A stretch of DNA of 64,000 nt from Selaginella moellendorffii (taxonomy: Eukaryota > Streptophyta > Lycopodiopsida > Selaginellales > Selaginellaceae), in contig NW_003314363.1 of assembly GCF_000143415.4 (NCBI RefSeq), positions 434,001 to 498,000 of the forward strand, written 5' to 3'. The position numbers and the translations under genes were made by a program. Shown piece by piece: positions 52,832 through 63,202 of the stretch. A model generated the notes under the pieces. That model saw only the letters and a program-made list of their open reading frames with translations, was not told the DNA's origin and did not search any database. How positions within the stretch are numbered: the stretch's first letter is position 1; the number at the start of each line of letters is the position of its first letter.

Positions 52832-54403
52832 ATGCCCCGAATGGAGGAAGCGATGGAGCAGGACGACGAGGAGGAATGGCGCGACGAGGACGAGGCGTCG
52901 TCGGCGGTCGAGACAGGTTGTTGCTCATCCCAATCCATCCCATTGTTCGCTCTCTCGCTGCTCCAATCCTTCCCGGCGCCGTCGCACGACTCGCTCTTCT
53001 CGATCCCTGCCGCTGCCGCTACCGCTCCCGGCCTGGGGATCGATCCGGAAGCTCCCGCCGGGGTTTGCAGCTCGTCGGCGCAGGGCGCGTCGATCGCCGT
53101 GCCGCGGTCCTTGATCCCGGTGGAACCCTGCGCCAAGAACGAGGAGAATGACAAGAGCAAGGGCAACGCCGCGCACAACAGCAGCAGCGAGCAGCCGGGC
53201 AGCAAGAAGAGCCGCTCCAAGAACTGGACGCGATTGGAGATGCTCAAGCTCATCGGGCTCCGCGCGGATTACGAGGCGCGCTTCTGCGGCGGCGGCAAGA
53301 AGATGGAGCTGTGGGACGAGATCGCCGAGGCCTTGAATCGCGAGGGGATCTCCAGGGACGGGCAGCAGTGTAGGGACAAGTGGGAGAAGCTGGGCGCTAC
53401 CTACAAGGAGGTCAGGGATGGGAACAAGCCCAAGGAGGACTTCTTGCTCTACGATGTTCTCCACCCGGTCTTGTCCGGGAGAATGGCGGGGCCGAGGAAT
53501 TCCAATGCCGGCAGGATGGATGAGGATCATCGCCACCAACACCAGCAGCAGTTAGATCACCCTCAAGAACAGGGATTTGCAAACCACCAGCAGCGCGAGG
53601 ACGCTCTCAACGTTGACGAGGACGAGGTGCTGGATGGATCGGGAGGAAATGTTGGTGCGAGCTCCCAAGGTGGTGGCGGGTCTGGGCGAGCGAGGAAGAA
53701 ACGCAAGTTGCCCAAGTACGTCCCTGTCGCCGATGTTGCGGTGGTCCAGAGCTTGGTGGAAGCGGTGGTGGCGAAGCAGCAGAGGTTCTTCCGGGAGCTC
53801 CTGGATTCCATGGAGCGGCGGGAGCAAATGCGAGAGCAAATACGGCAGGAGCGCGAGGAGCAGTGGAGATCCGAGGACCGAGCTCAGAGGGCTGCGTTCA
53901 ACAACGCGATGATCTTCCTCACTCAAAAGCTGGTTGGCAACAACGACAGTGCTGGTCTCTTCGCCGCCGCCGGGCAGTTCCAGCAACTTAACAACGGGCT
54001 CTCGAATTCCCAGCCAAAGCCGGAAGGATTCGCGGGTGGCGGAGCGAAAAAGCGGAGCAAGAACTGGAAGCGGGCCGAGGTCCTCCAGCTGATAAAGCTC
54101 CGGGGCGACATGGAAGCGCAGTTCTCGAGTGGGACGAGGCGAGCAGCGGTGTGGGAGGAGCTTTCGGAGGTTCTCATGGCTCAGGGGATCCCCAGGGACG
54201 GCAAACAATGCAGGGAGAAGTGGGACAAGCTGACCGCTGCGTACAAGGACGTGAGCGACGGCGTCAAGGAGCCAGCGGACATGCCATACTTCACGGAGCT
54301 TTCGGCTGCTCTCAAGAAGCCAGCCGCGCTAGAAGTCCCTCCGATGGTGGCAGCAGTAACAGGTTCGGGAATTCTAACTGAAGTTGCTCCTGCTGCCTCG
54401 TGA
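52832..54403 (+). CDS. Trihelix (GT-type) transcription factor with two Myb/SANT-like domains
   Basis: Single exon, 523 aa. An acidic start (MEQDDEEEWRDEDEA) is followed by a first trihelix at about residues 131-215 (RSKNWTRLEMLKLIGLRADY, QQCRDKWEKLGATYKEVRDG) and a second at about 408-495 (KRSKNWKRAEVLQLIKLRGD, KQCREKWDKLTAAYKDVSDG). Between them lie a His/Gln-rich stretch, a basic NLS-like ARKKRKLPKYVPV and a Glu/Arg-rich helix (SMERREQMREQIRQEREEQW). The third tryptophan position of each trihelix is variable. Two-domain architecture is as in GT-2-type factors, but the two domains here are closely related to each other. Nuclear DNA-binding regulator; targets unknown. Confidence 0.92.
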   Translation: MPRMEEAMEQDDEEEWRDEDEASSAVETGCCSSQSIPLFALSLLQSFPAPSHDSLFSIPAAAATAPGLGIDPEAPAGVCSSSAQGASIAVPRSLIPVEPCAKNEENDKSKGNAAHNSSSEQPGSKKSRSKNWTRLEMLKLIGLRADYEARFCGGGKKMELWDEIAEALNREGISRDGQQCRDKWEKLGATYKEVRDGNKPKEDFLLYDVLHPVLSGRMAGPRNSNAGRMDEDHRHQHQQQLDHPQEQGFANHQQREDALNVDEDEVLDGSGGNVGASSQGGGGSGRARKKRKLPKYVPVADVAVVQSLVEAVVAKQQRFFRELLDSMERREQMREQIRQEREEQWRSEDRAQRAAFNNAMIFLTQKLVGNNDSAGLFAAAGQFQQLNNGLSNSQPKPEGFAGGGAKKRSKNWKRAEVLQLIKLRGDMEAQFSSGTRRAAVWEELSEVLMAQGIPRDGKQCREKWDKLTAAYKDVSDGVKEPADMPYFTELSAALKKPAALEVPPMVAAVTGSGILTEVAPAAS

Positions 54404-54672
54404 TTTCTAGCTTTCTTTTTCTTCTCTTTTCAGAGTTATGAGCAACGAAGTCTGTGTGTTGCTTCGGAGGAAGAAGCAGCAAATGATCAATTTATGGTCT
54501 ACTTGTTGACTCCTCAAGAGTTGTGAGATTTGGGAGTTCAGATCTTCGGTTGTCTTCTACTTCTCTTTGCTCTTCTGAGATTTACATTGCTCGTTTGGGT
54601 TTATATCCGACAGAGGTCTGTGTTTTTTACCTTTTTCCTTCGTTTGGCATTGATGTTGCTCTTCTCCGGCGT
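54404..54672. other. Spacer, same-strand gene pair
   Basis: 3' region of the trihelix gene and 5' leader of the HAD gene. T-rich, no gene. In-frame ATGs at 54523 and 54652 precede the chosen start without domain support. Confidence 0.4.
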
Positions 54673-55894
54673 ATGAAAGTTTCCAAGATGGCGAGCTTGG
54701 GAGTAAGCTTAAGGTGGAAGGTGGGTCTTTGCAATCGGCACAAGCGGCGGCAGTGGGTTCGTCCCGTATCGTGCTCAAGCTCAAGCAAAAGTAAGAAAAT
54801 CCTTCGTTCTTTTATGTTTGCATCCGACACTTACCTCTCATCCAGATTCACCTCCGGCTTATAGAGCCCTTTTGGTCGATGTGGGTGGAACGCTGCTGGA
54901 AACGTCTCAGCCAGTGCCGCAAGTGTACGCTTCATTCGGCTCCAAGTACGGTGAGTAGGGTCTATCACATTTTCTATTGACATGCGCTGACTTTTACCCT
55001 CCCCAGGAATTCAGGCTGATGCCGATGCAATCAAAAAGGGGTTTAAGAAAGCATTCAGTGAACCATGGCCGGAGAGACTTCGCTACGAGGTTCGTCCGTA
55101 GTTACATTTCTTTTTTTCGTGGGTTGAGCTTTGAGTTCAGGGTGATGGTCGGAGGTTTTGGAAGTATGCGGTTGCCACCGCAACAGGCTGTGATAATGAT
55201 GACTACTTTGAAGAACTCTATCAGGTGAGCATAATAAGGTTACTTTTTAGTGGATCATCTATGTTCTTGTCAGTATTTTGGAAGAGGTGATGCATGGAAG
55301 CTTGTCGATGGTGCAGAGCGCGCATTGAAGGACCTGCGAGGTGCAGGAGGCAAGTTGATTTTGTTTTCCCTAGGAAGATCTTGCGATTTCTCACGTGTTT
55401 TCTGGCCTCCAGTACAGCTTGCCGTCGTTTCCAACTTTGATTCTCGCCTTCGTCCCATTCTGGCAGAGCTGAACATATCCGATGTGTAAGAGAAGCTTTT
55501 TCTTCCTACGGCCTTACGGCTGGTTTGCAGGTTTGATGCTCTTGTTATCTCTTCTGAAATTGGTCACGAGAAACCAGCGAAGGAAATATTTCTTACCGCA
55601 CTGGGTACTCTCAATGCTAAGATTGACGCTGCAAAATCTCTTAATTCTTCGAGCCATGCAGATGAGCTCGGGGTGCAAGCCAGAGACACAGTTCATGTTG
55701 GAGATGACCCCGTGGCGGACAAGCAAGGAGCGAATGCTGTTGGAATCGATGCGTGGTAAGAGCCTGTGAAAGGAAAGGGCCTTCTAAGCGGCAGGTCCTC
55801 TGACGAGTTTACTTGCAGGCTATGGAAAAAAGAAGTCAAGTCGTTTGAAGAGATCAAGGACCGCATATTGGTGCCGACAAGCTTTCCAAAATAA
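54673..55894 (+). CDS. HAD-superfamily protein, HDHD3-like, probably organelle-targeted
   Basis: Eight exons (54673-54790, 54846-54950, 55007-55089, 55141-55224, 55274-55349, 55413-55485, 55531-55755, 55819-55894) give 279 aa. A basic N-terminus (MASLGVSLRWKVGLCNRHKR) looks like a targeting peptide. HAD motifs follow: motif I ALLVDVGGTLLETS, motif II LAVVSNFDSRL (Ser), motif III Lys in EIGHEKPAKEIF, motif IV VHVGDDPVADKQGANAVGID. In motif I the second Asp of DxDxT is Gly, as in some plant HDHD3-like proteins. Intron 5 (55350-55412) begins with GC (GAG|GCAAGT). Substrate unknown. Confidence 0.88.
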
Positions 55895-57319
55895 ATTTGC
55901 TTTCTTGCAATATTATAGAAGGGACAGTGCTTGAAAATTTTCTTAACATTCTATACTCAATGATCAAAACTATGTTTTTAATTTATAATAACAAAAAATT
56001 ATTTTAAAAAAACAATGTCATTGTTTTAAAAGAAAACTAAGTAAAATTTGAATATTTAGCAGGAGAAGTGAGTGACGCATTGAAGCAAGCAGTGAGTTCT
56101 AGATATGAGAGAATGTGGTTACCTGAAGTATCTGGCGGTCTAATTGGCAGTACATAAAAACTGCTCTTTAGAACGTCCTTACATAACAAAAACAAGTTGT
56201 AAGCGAAGTCATTAGGACTTTGCAACAAGAGGACTAACAAAAAAAATTGTCATGGTTCTTACTTGCTTGCTTACAAGAGTGCATCTTTCTCGCTGCTAAT
56301 GACCACCGAAACGATTAGACTTCATATGTCTAGCCATGTCAAACTCCATCAGCAACTTCCACTTGGGCTTGAGAAACGATTGAGAGAAGAGCAAGTGCCT
56401 GAAAAATCATGTCAGAACTGGTAGCAATGACAAGCAGATGCTTTGCTCGAAGTGCCAATATAAACATCGATTTTTCTTCGACACCATAAGCTTGAGCCAC
56501 CCCACCTCCATTTTCACCACAGACAAAGTGCAGGTTAGTTTTAAGACTATGAGATGTTACAGAAAACTTACAACCAGAAGGATGTTACACTAATGCCGCA
56601 GTTGAACCAAGGGGGCGAAATCTCCATCTATACCAGAGCCTTTGATTGATGCTAGAGATGAGATACCTGTCAGTAACCACGACCTTCCTCTCAACTTTGC
56701 ACTTGAGACAAAAGAAAAGATTAAATCACGCAAGTCAAACTTACAGCATAAAATCTCATGTTATTCTGCTTTTGAGCCACCCGAAACATGATTTAACTCA
56801 TCGGAAAAGATAGCTATCTTGATCTGCGAGAAGTCTGAAGGTTGCGGTCACAACAGCCATATGAGCTGCAAATTCTGTAGGGCTACAGAAGGAAAAAAGT
56901 AAAAGGATTGTAGCATAGTGAAAAAGAAACATCGGCGCTGCTAGAGCTGATTCAAGTCTTCTATGATGAATTGTGCAACCATAAATGAGACTAGAGCCTC
57001 TTGGTCCCATTCCAAATTGGATAGCAGCCTAGAAAGGAATAGAAAGAAATTGGCAAAGGGAAAGAATAGAATAACTGAAAGAATGGATGGTAGCACCTTG
57101 GATGCGGCGGAGCGAACACCGGATGCGTGGATAATCGTTTCCAGAAAACCGGATGAGCAATCGCATTTTTTCTTTCTCTCACGCGCATGAATCGAAAGAG
57201 CTTGCCATCAAGTGCACGATCGCATGACGGACACGCATCGTCTTCTTTCATGGATTTCATGGAGAACATTTGTTTTAGGGTTCCAAACGTGTCAAATCCC
57301 TCCAAAAAATGCTTTTGAA
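55895..57319. other. Spacer with unexplained minus-strand frame
   Basis: Mostly AT-rich. The minus strand at 56800-57010 gives an open peptide with CSPTEFAAHMAVVTATFRLL, preceded by RRLESALAAPMFLFHYATIL, bounded by possible splice sites. It might be a remnant exon of an unidentified gene. I found no further exon or family match, so no gene is called. Confidence 0.35.
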
Positions 57320-58963
57320 CTAACTGGGGCAAACAGCCGTGAGGAGGATGTGGACGAGCATTAGATCGACGAAGTAGCGATGGCCGATGCCGCCATGCCA
57401 GGACGTGAGCGATGGCGGCCGCCCATAGTGCCCTCCATCGCTGCAGCAGTGATCGTAGTGCCAGGGAAAGGTCATGTCGTAGGCATCCACAAATCTCGCA
57501 TGATCCATGGCGCGCCGGATCTTCTCCCCGAGTATCGCATTGAAGGCTTCCATCTTGGCGGGGTTGGATTGCATTCCTCTCGATGCGCCTGCGGGCGTGA
57601 CGGTGGAGCGGAAGATCACTCTCGTGCCTGTGCCGTTGACGAGCTCCTTCCAGAAGGCCGTGGCGTAGTCGGCGGCGGCGGCGAATTCCGCCGCGCTGTT
57701 CCATCGAATCCCGTCGTGGAGGCCCGAGTTGAGGATGACCGCGTCGGGAGACCCATCGCGGAAGAACTCGTCCTCCACAAACTCGCGATACTGCTGTTCG
57801 TAGAGTGATTCTAGACCGCGGTCGTCTCTCGATGGATCCGGGTGGCCATTGAAAACGCTCACGACTTCCATCTTCTGCGAAGAATTGGAAGGATTGGCGA
57901 CAGTGGTGCTGAAAGTCCGTGGAAGCAGGCCCTGGTGAAATCCCAGCACGAAGTTCATGAGGTTGCGAATGGTGTCCTGATGGTTTGAGTCCCCCCAGAA
58001 GAAGATCTTCTTCCCGTCCAAGCACTGCCACGCCTCAGACGGGTTCCAGAGATGGAACTCGCAGGTTCCAGTCGAGTAGACCCATCCATTGCTTTCCAGG
58101 CTTGCCAGAGTTCCTGTGCAGCGTGAGGACGTTGTCTCGCAGTACTTCTCGTCGCCGTCCAGGCAGAGGTATCGTCCATCGTGGTCTAGTTCGCAGGAGT
58201 TCTCGTTTGAAGTCAGTGATCTCGTCCATTGCCCCCACCACTTTGTTGGTGCTGACGATTTCAAGTCGTTGCTTGTGCAAACTGGGAGTGGCCTTGAGCG
58301 GTGATGCTCGCCGCTGGACGTGAAGTTGATCTGGAGAACGAACTGTTCCTGACCGCGGAACCATCTCTCCGGGTGTGAATCCATTCCATGCAAGTTTGCG
58401 AAGAGAAGGATGGCCTTGAAGCTGTAAATCCCGGCAAAATCTCCATCAACCTTGAGCTCCACGAGGTATGAGCCGTCTCCAAAGTCCGTTGTTGGTGGTC
58501 GTGACTTCCACTTTGGACCTACTTGCAGATTTCTCAGGAACGAAGAACGAAACTTATAAACGACAAGTTGCCTCGTACCTGAGAGATCTGTCTCATAGAA
58601 ATCTCCTCCAAAGCACCTCTTGCTTCCATCGGCGGCGAATGAAACGATCCAAAACCTGTGAACCTGATCCGTGGACAAGGTGATGATCCCGCTGCTCTCC
58701 TCCGGCCTGGGAACTCCAAACAGATGCCCGAATGCCGTGCTCACGTTGTGACAGCTCCTTGTCCCATTTTCAGACAAACGCAAGAGATCGAAGCCTGTTG
58801 AAGGACCGGATGGCTGGAAAAATTGGGGGGAATTGACTTCCTTTCCGCTCTGGAGGAGGAGAGAGCCCTTCCGGAACCTGGAGGGCATAAAATAGAGTAG
58901 GATCGTCGAGACGAGCAGAAGGATCACTAGAGCGCTGCCGGCTGGCCAAGCCCGAGCCGTCAT
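57320..58963 (-). CDS. Type II membrane PC-esterase / NXPE-like protein
   Basis: Single exon, 547 aa from ATG 58963 (an upstream TTG-initiated extension was ignored). N-terminal anchor AGSALVILLLVSTILLYF, then a lumenal part. An N-terminal beta-rich domain includes VHRFWIVSFAADGSKRCFGG and GDGSYLVELKVDGDFAGIYS. The SGNH-type esterase part has KIFFWGDSNHQDTIRNLMNF (GDS motif) and, near the end, the AYDMTFPWHYDHCCSDGGHY block with possible catalytic Asp/His. The composition matches NXPE/PC-esterase proteins of lower plants and animals; in plants related enzymes acetylate cell-wall polysaccharides in the Golgi. The acceptor is unknown. A short copy of its 3' end lies at 30.03 kb. Confidence 0.82.
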   Translation of the reverse strand: MTARAWPAGSALVILLLVSTILLYFMPSRFRKGSLLLQSGKEVNSPQFFQPSGPSTGFDLLRLSENGTRSCHNVSTAFGHLFGVPRPEESSGIITLSTDQVHRFWIVSFAADGSKRCFGGDFYETDLSGTRQLVVYKFRSSFLRNLQVGPKWKSRPPTTDFGDGSYLVELKVDGDFAGIYSFKAILLFANLHGMDSHPERWFRGQEQFVLQINFTSSGEHHRSRPLPVCTSNDLKSSAPTKWWGQWTRSLTSNENSCELDHDGRYLCLDGDEKYCETTSSRCTGTLASLESNGWVYSTGTCEFHLWNPSEAWQCLDGKKIFFWGDSNHQDTIRNLMNFVLGFHQGLLPRTFSTTVANPSNSSQKMEVVSVFNGHPDPSRDDRGLESLYEQQYREFVEDEFFRDGSPDAVILNSGLHDGIRWNSAAEFAAAADYATAFWKELVNGTGTRVIFRSTVTPAGASRGMQSNPAKMEAFNAILGEKIRRAMDHARFVDAYDMTFPWHYDHCCSDGGHYGRPPSLTSWHGGIGHRYFVDLMLVHILLTAVCPS

Positions 58964-61008
58964 GCTGGGGCCTAATTGGGTGCCAACACTTTCAGGAGAT
59001 GCGATCAAACAAGGCAATTTCGCCGTCAGAGCGGTTTAAGGATTTCTTACACATGACAAATGGCGCTCCTCCTGTTCCCGGACCGTTACTTACTTGCAGG
59101 GCTCCTTCAAAGAGTGGTCCAACTACATTCCCAGCTCCGCAAAAACGAAGATATCCTAGAATATTTTTCAATGTAAAGGTTAATCTGCCACACTTTAAGC
59201 ATATACGGTTTTGATAGGCGTTAATTTGTTTCATTAATTATACTACGGTGGGTTCCTTGCTTCCTCAATGTTAACTCAATGTCCAAGTGACAGAACTTGG
59301 TGGTTTCTACTTTGGCAAGATGTTCACTCACCTCCACTTTCAGGTTCACTACATTGTAAATGTCGTTGGATTGTGGTTGTGGGTTTAATGATCGGTCATC
59401 ACGCAAGAAGATGGATCTTAGTTTGAGAAGAAAAGTGATTGAGATCATATATCCTTAACTAAATGTAATAATACATAGGTAATACAAATAGCCATTGCGA
59501 TTCAAAACACATGAAGATTCCGTCACCTTGAGGAAAATTAAAGTTATATACACCACTGATCATAGCAGATCTTGACCACTATCTGCTGCTGTAGCTTCTA
59601 GATCACAATCTACAGAACTCACCAGATCTCAGTAGCGATGTCTGCGCCAATTTGGACAGCAAGCATCCTCTGGATCCACATCGTGGTCAAATACGTGGTA
59701 AGGCCAAATTAGTTTAGTTTTGGATTAAAAAAACCAAAATATTAAGAAAGGAACAATATGCTGCCTGAGGAATTAGGGTTCCTTGGTGATAGTGAATTAA
59801 AGTACAATTACTTACAAAAATATACCTGGCAAGGTGTTTAGAAGATTTTCATAATCTATTTTTTCTAAGTCCTGTATGATTTTTAGAATATTGTTGATAG
59901 CAGTCTATATCAACCTTCCTGAAGCCTCTAGTCGTGCCATCGTAGAAGTTGGAAGTTTGATCAAGAGCACTTAAGGTAATAAAAAATGCTCTGAGTTTTC
60001 CTTTTCAAGCTCTCTTCTTTCAACTTTTTTCTTTTGACCAGTTCTCTAATAGATTGATGGGTAACTATGTAACATTGGCAGGATTTTTGTCTCTGACACA
60101 TGCCATTTTCAGCAAGAGGAGTTTCTTAGATCGAATTGGTTTTCTTATTTAAATTAAATATATATTTTTTTTATTACCATATAGTATAAGTCTTGGGCAA
60201 ATGACCTCAAAGAAATCCATAGTAACAAAAATAAATAAAAGTTAAATAAGGATGGTTTAACATTTAGAACATGGTTAAAGAAAATAATTTGCTCCTCTAA
60301 CAGGTTAGAAACTATTGATTATAATTTTGTTACTTTGATTATGAATGGGCGTTTTTGGATCTTACACACGAAACAACAACCGGAGGAAATGGTGAACTTT
60401 CCTCAACGTTTTTACAAACAAGAATCAGCATTTTTAGAGACCGAAGATACTCCTTAACGAAATATGATAAAAGAGAGAAGCTACCATTCATGGTAATTAA
60501 ATACGCTGGCATCTAATCGACCGATCAAGGCATCATATCAAGTACAGATTTCTCTTATTCCATACGTTTGCATGAGCTTACGGATGAATCTAGTTATATA
60601 AATCTAACGGGGAGGTTTGGTGTGGTTGGATGAACCTTATCAAATGATAGCGTCGCGCAAGATCCAATTCTGTGGCCTGTCCCAAGCTTTCGTGACTCCT
60701 CTTGCTCCCAAAATACTTAGCTTAATATACGTGCCAACCTGTCGTCCCAATCAGAATCTTGACTAAACCCTAAATCATTTTAGGGCTCTTGAAAGTGGAA
60801 ACGAATATTCTCTTTCTTTTCTTTCTTTTCTTTCTTTCTGTTATTTGGACCAGGGGGGATGTATGTATCTAGGGCTCCACGCTTCGAGGCCAAGGCGATT
60901 CTCTACCCTGTAAGTTTTCGATCGCTTCCTAGGCATTCAGCCATGGCGGCGGCGCAATCGAGTTGGTGCTGTTGTTGATTCCTTGCCACAGCTTGATTTT
61001 TGGGGCCG
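58964..61008. other. Spacer / 5' flank of SHMT gene
   Basis: About 2 kb, largely AT-rich, no supported gene. Near the SHMT gene a telo-box TAAACCCTAA (60764-60773) and a pyrimidine run (60808-60840) mark the probable leader. A short upstream frame starts at 60943 (MAAAQSSWCCC, 11 codons and stop) and could act as a uORF. Confidence 0.5.
60943..60978 (+). promoter_or_regulatory. Possible uORF before the SHMT start
   Basis: ATG-GCG-GCG-GCG context reading MAAAQSSWCCC then TGA, 30 bp ahead of the SHMT ATG at 61009. It is a good plant start context but unproven; if it lies in the mRNA it would lower main-frame translation. Confidence 0.35.
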
Positions 61009-63012
61009 ATGAGTGATGAGGATTCCAAGCCAGCTTTGCAGCAAGAATTCTCCGGCGAGAATGGAAGAATCCACGCTCCCGTAGCTGCGAAGAACCGCGG
61101 GGATTGCAGCGTGTTCCAGAGCTGGCAGCAGCATGGATTGGGGGGTAAAAGGCAGCACACTGTCCTCGAGGGTTCACTGGTAGCAAGAGCAAAGAGAAGC
61201 AAGGAGGAGCTTGTGCCTTCCAACCAGATCACCGCTACCGCTTTCAAGCCACTGCCAAGATCTTTAGCTCGTCATCCCCATGGTCTCCAGCCAGGTTTGA
61301 TGCAGCTCCCGGAGACTCCATGCCCGGAGCATTCGGTAAGCTCCGTCCAGAGCTCCCACCACGGTTGCGAAGAAGATGGTGCCAAGGCGGCGCGCAAGAG
61401 CACGAGAGAGTGGGGGAACCAGCCACTCTCGGTGCTGGATCCCAAGCTCTGGGACTTGATGGAGCACGAAAAGTCCAGGCAGTGGAAGGGGATCGAGCTG
61501 ATAGCGTCCGAGAACTACACCTCCCAGGCGGTGCTGGAAGCTCTTGGAAGCCATCTCACGAACAAGTATAGCGAAGGCTATCCGGGAGCTCGCTGCTATG
61601 GTGGCAACGAGTATATCGACCAGATCGAGGCGCTGTGCTGCAACCGAGCTCTGGAAGCTTTCCACCTCGACTCCAAGAGCTGGGGAGTGAACGTCCAGCC
61701 TTACTCGTGCACGTCCGCCAACTTTGCGGTGTTCACGGCGCTCTTGCAACCCAAGGACCGGATCATGGGACTGGACGTTCTCTCCGGCGGCCACCCAAGC
61801 CATGGCTACACCATCGCCGGGAGGAAGAAGGTTTCGGCGACTTCCATCCATTTCGAGACGCTGGCTTACAGTGTCGACCCCCAGACGGGGCTCATCGACT
61901 ACGAGAATCTGGAGAGGCTGGTGAGCGCTTACAGACCAGCAATTCTCGTGTGTGGAGGGAGTGCCTATCCCCGGGAGTGGAAGTACGAGAATTTTCGCCA
62001 TCTCGCGGACAAGTATGGTGCTATTCTTATGTGTGACATGGCGCATGTCAGTGGCCTTGTTGCTACTCAGGTACACTACTTCTCTTTCTCTCGCTCACTT
62101 TTATATCTTTTCTTTCTCGCTTGTGTCTTACGATAGCTGCTTTTTTGCAGGAGTGTGTAAGTCCCTTTGAGTACTGCGATATAGTGACTTCCACAACACA
62201 CAAGATTCTGAGAGGCCCGCGAGGAGGAATGGTGTTTTTCAGGAAAGGAGGGAGGCCTCGCAAGAATGGCAGCACTGCCGAGGAGAGCTCGTATGACTAC
62301 GAGGAAAAGATCAACTTTACGATTTTTCGGTCCCTGCAAGGGGGACCTCACAACAACCATATCGCTGGCCTGGCTGTCGCGTTGAAGCAGGTTGCTAGCA
62401 AAGAGTACAAGGACTACATACGACAAGTGCTCCAGAATACCAAGGCTTTAGCTGATGCTATGGTCAGGCGTAATTTCAAGCTTGTTACTGGCGGGACGGA
62501 TAATCATTTGTTGATTTGGGATTTACGGCCTCTCGGCATCACGGGTAAGTAGTCAGTTACAAGAACTGCTCTGAACGTCGTTCTCCCGTTTTCTTCGCTT
62601 CTTTTCCAGGCGCATGGTTTGAGAAAGTCACGGAGTTATGTCACATTACCGTGAACAAGTGTACTGTTTATGGCGACAGCTCCGTAAGAGGTCCTGGAGG
62701 AATTCGCATTGGTATGAGTTGTATGGCTCTCGAGCATAACGTAATGTATCTTTTTTCCCAGGTTCCCCAGCCATGACCTCGAGAGGATGCGTTGAAAAAG
62801 ACTTTGAGACCATCGCCGAGCTTCTCAGCAACGCTGTGACTATTGCGCAGAGTTTGCAGAGAGACTGCAAGTCGCAGAAGGATCCCAAGCTGGCGAGCAG
62901 CAGCGTAGTTCAAAGCAACAAAGATGTGGTGGAGCTCAAGCGAAAGGTGGAACAGTTTTCGTCCGCGTTTGAGATGCCTGGCTTCGACACGGGAAGCATG
63001 AAATACAGGTGA
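61009..63012 (+). CDS. SHM: Serine hydroxymethyltransferase, SHM6/7 clade, with long N-terminal extension
   Basis: Exons 61009-62070, 62151-62544, 62610-62711 and 62762-63012, 602 aa. The first about 140 residues are a low-complexity extension ([20 protein letters not shown] to [12 protein letters not shown]). The SHMT fold follows: [60 protein letters not shown], the PLP Lys in [40 protein letters not shown], and [19 protein letters not shown]. The PYSCTSANF variant (not PLSGSPANF) and the extension mark the plant SHM6/7 group, of uncertain location (nuclear or cytosolic) and doubtful activity. The enzyme interconverts serine and glycine with tetrahydrofolate. Confidence 0.92.
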
Positions 63013-63202
63013 ATCAAAGGGGACGCTGTAGATACAGGGAGGAAACCTCATCACAATGATCACATTTCGACACACCGTTATTCAATCTCTCGTTTTTTGT
63101 AGACGCTTCTTCAGTGACACATCACAAAACGAATCAGTTAAGTTGGTTGTATGGTTTTGCTTTCTTGTTTTCTCCTACCAGAGCAAAGCAATCTAGCGCA
63201 GG

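Noticed and set aside
52925-54208. Minus-strand frames of 205 and 218 codons opposite the trihelix gene
   Set aside because: Shadows of the trihelix exon; no family features.
61264-62076. Minus-strand 270-codon frame opposite SHMT
   Set aside because: Shadow frame; SHMT motifs on the plus strand are unambiguous.
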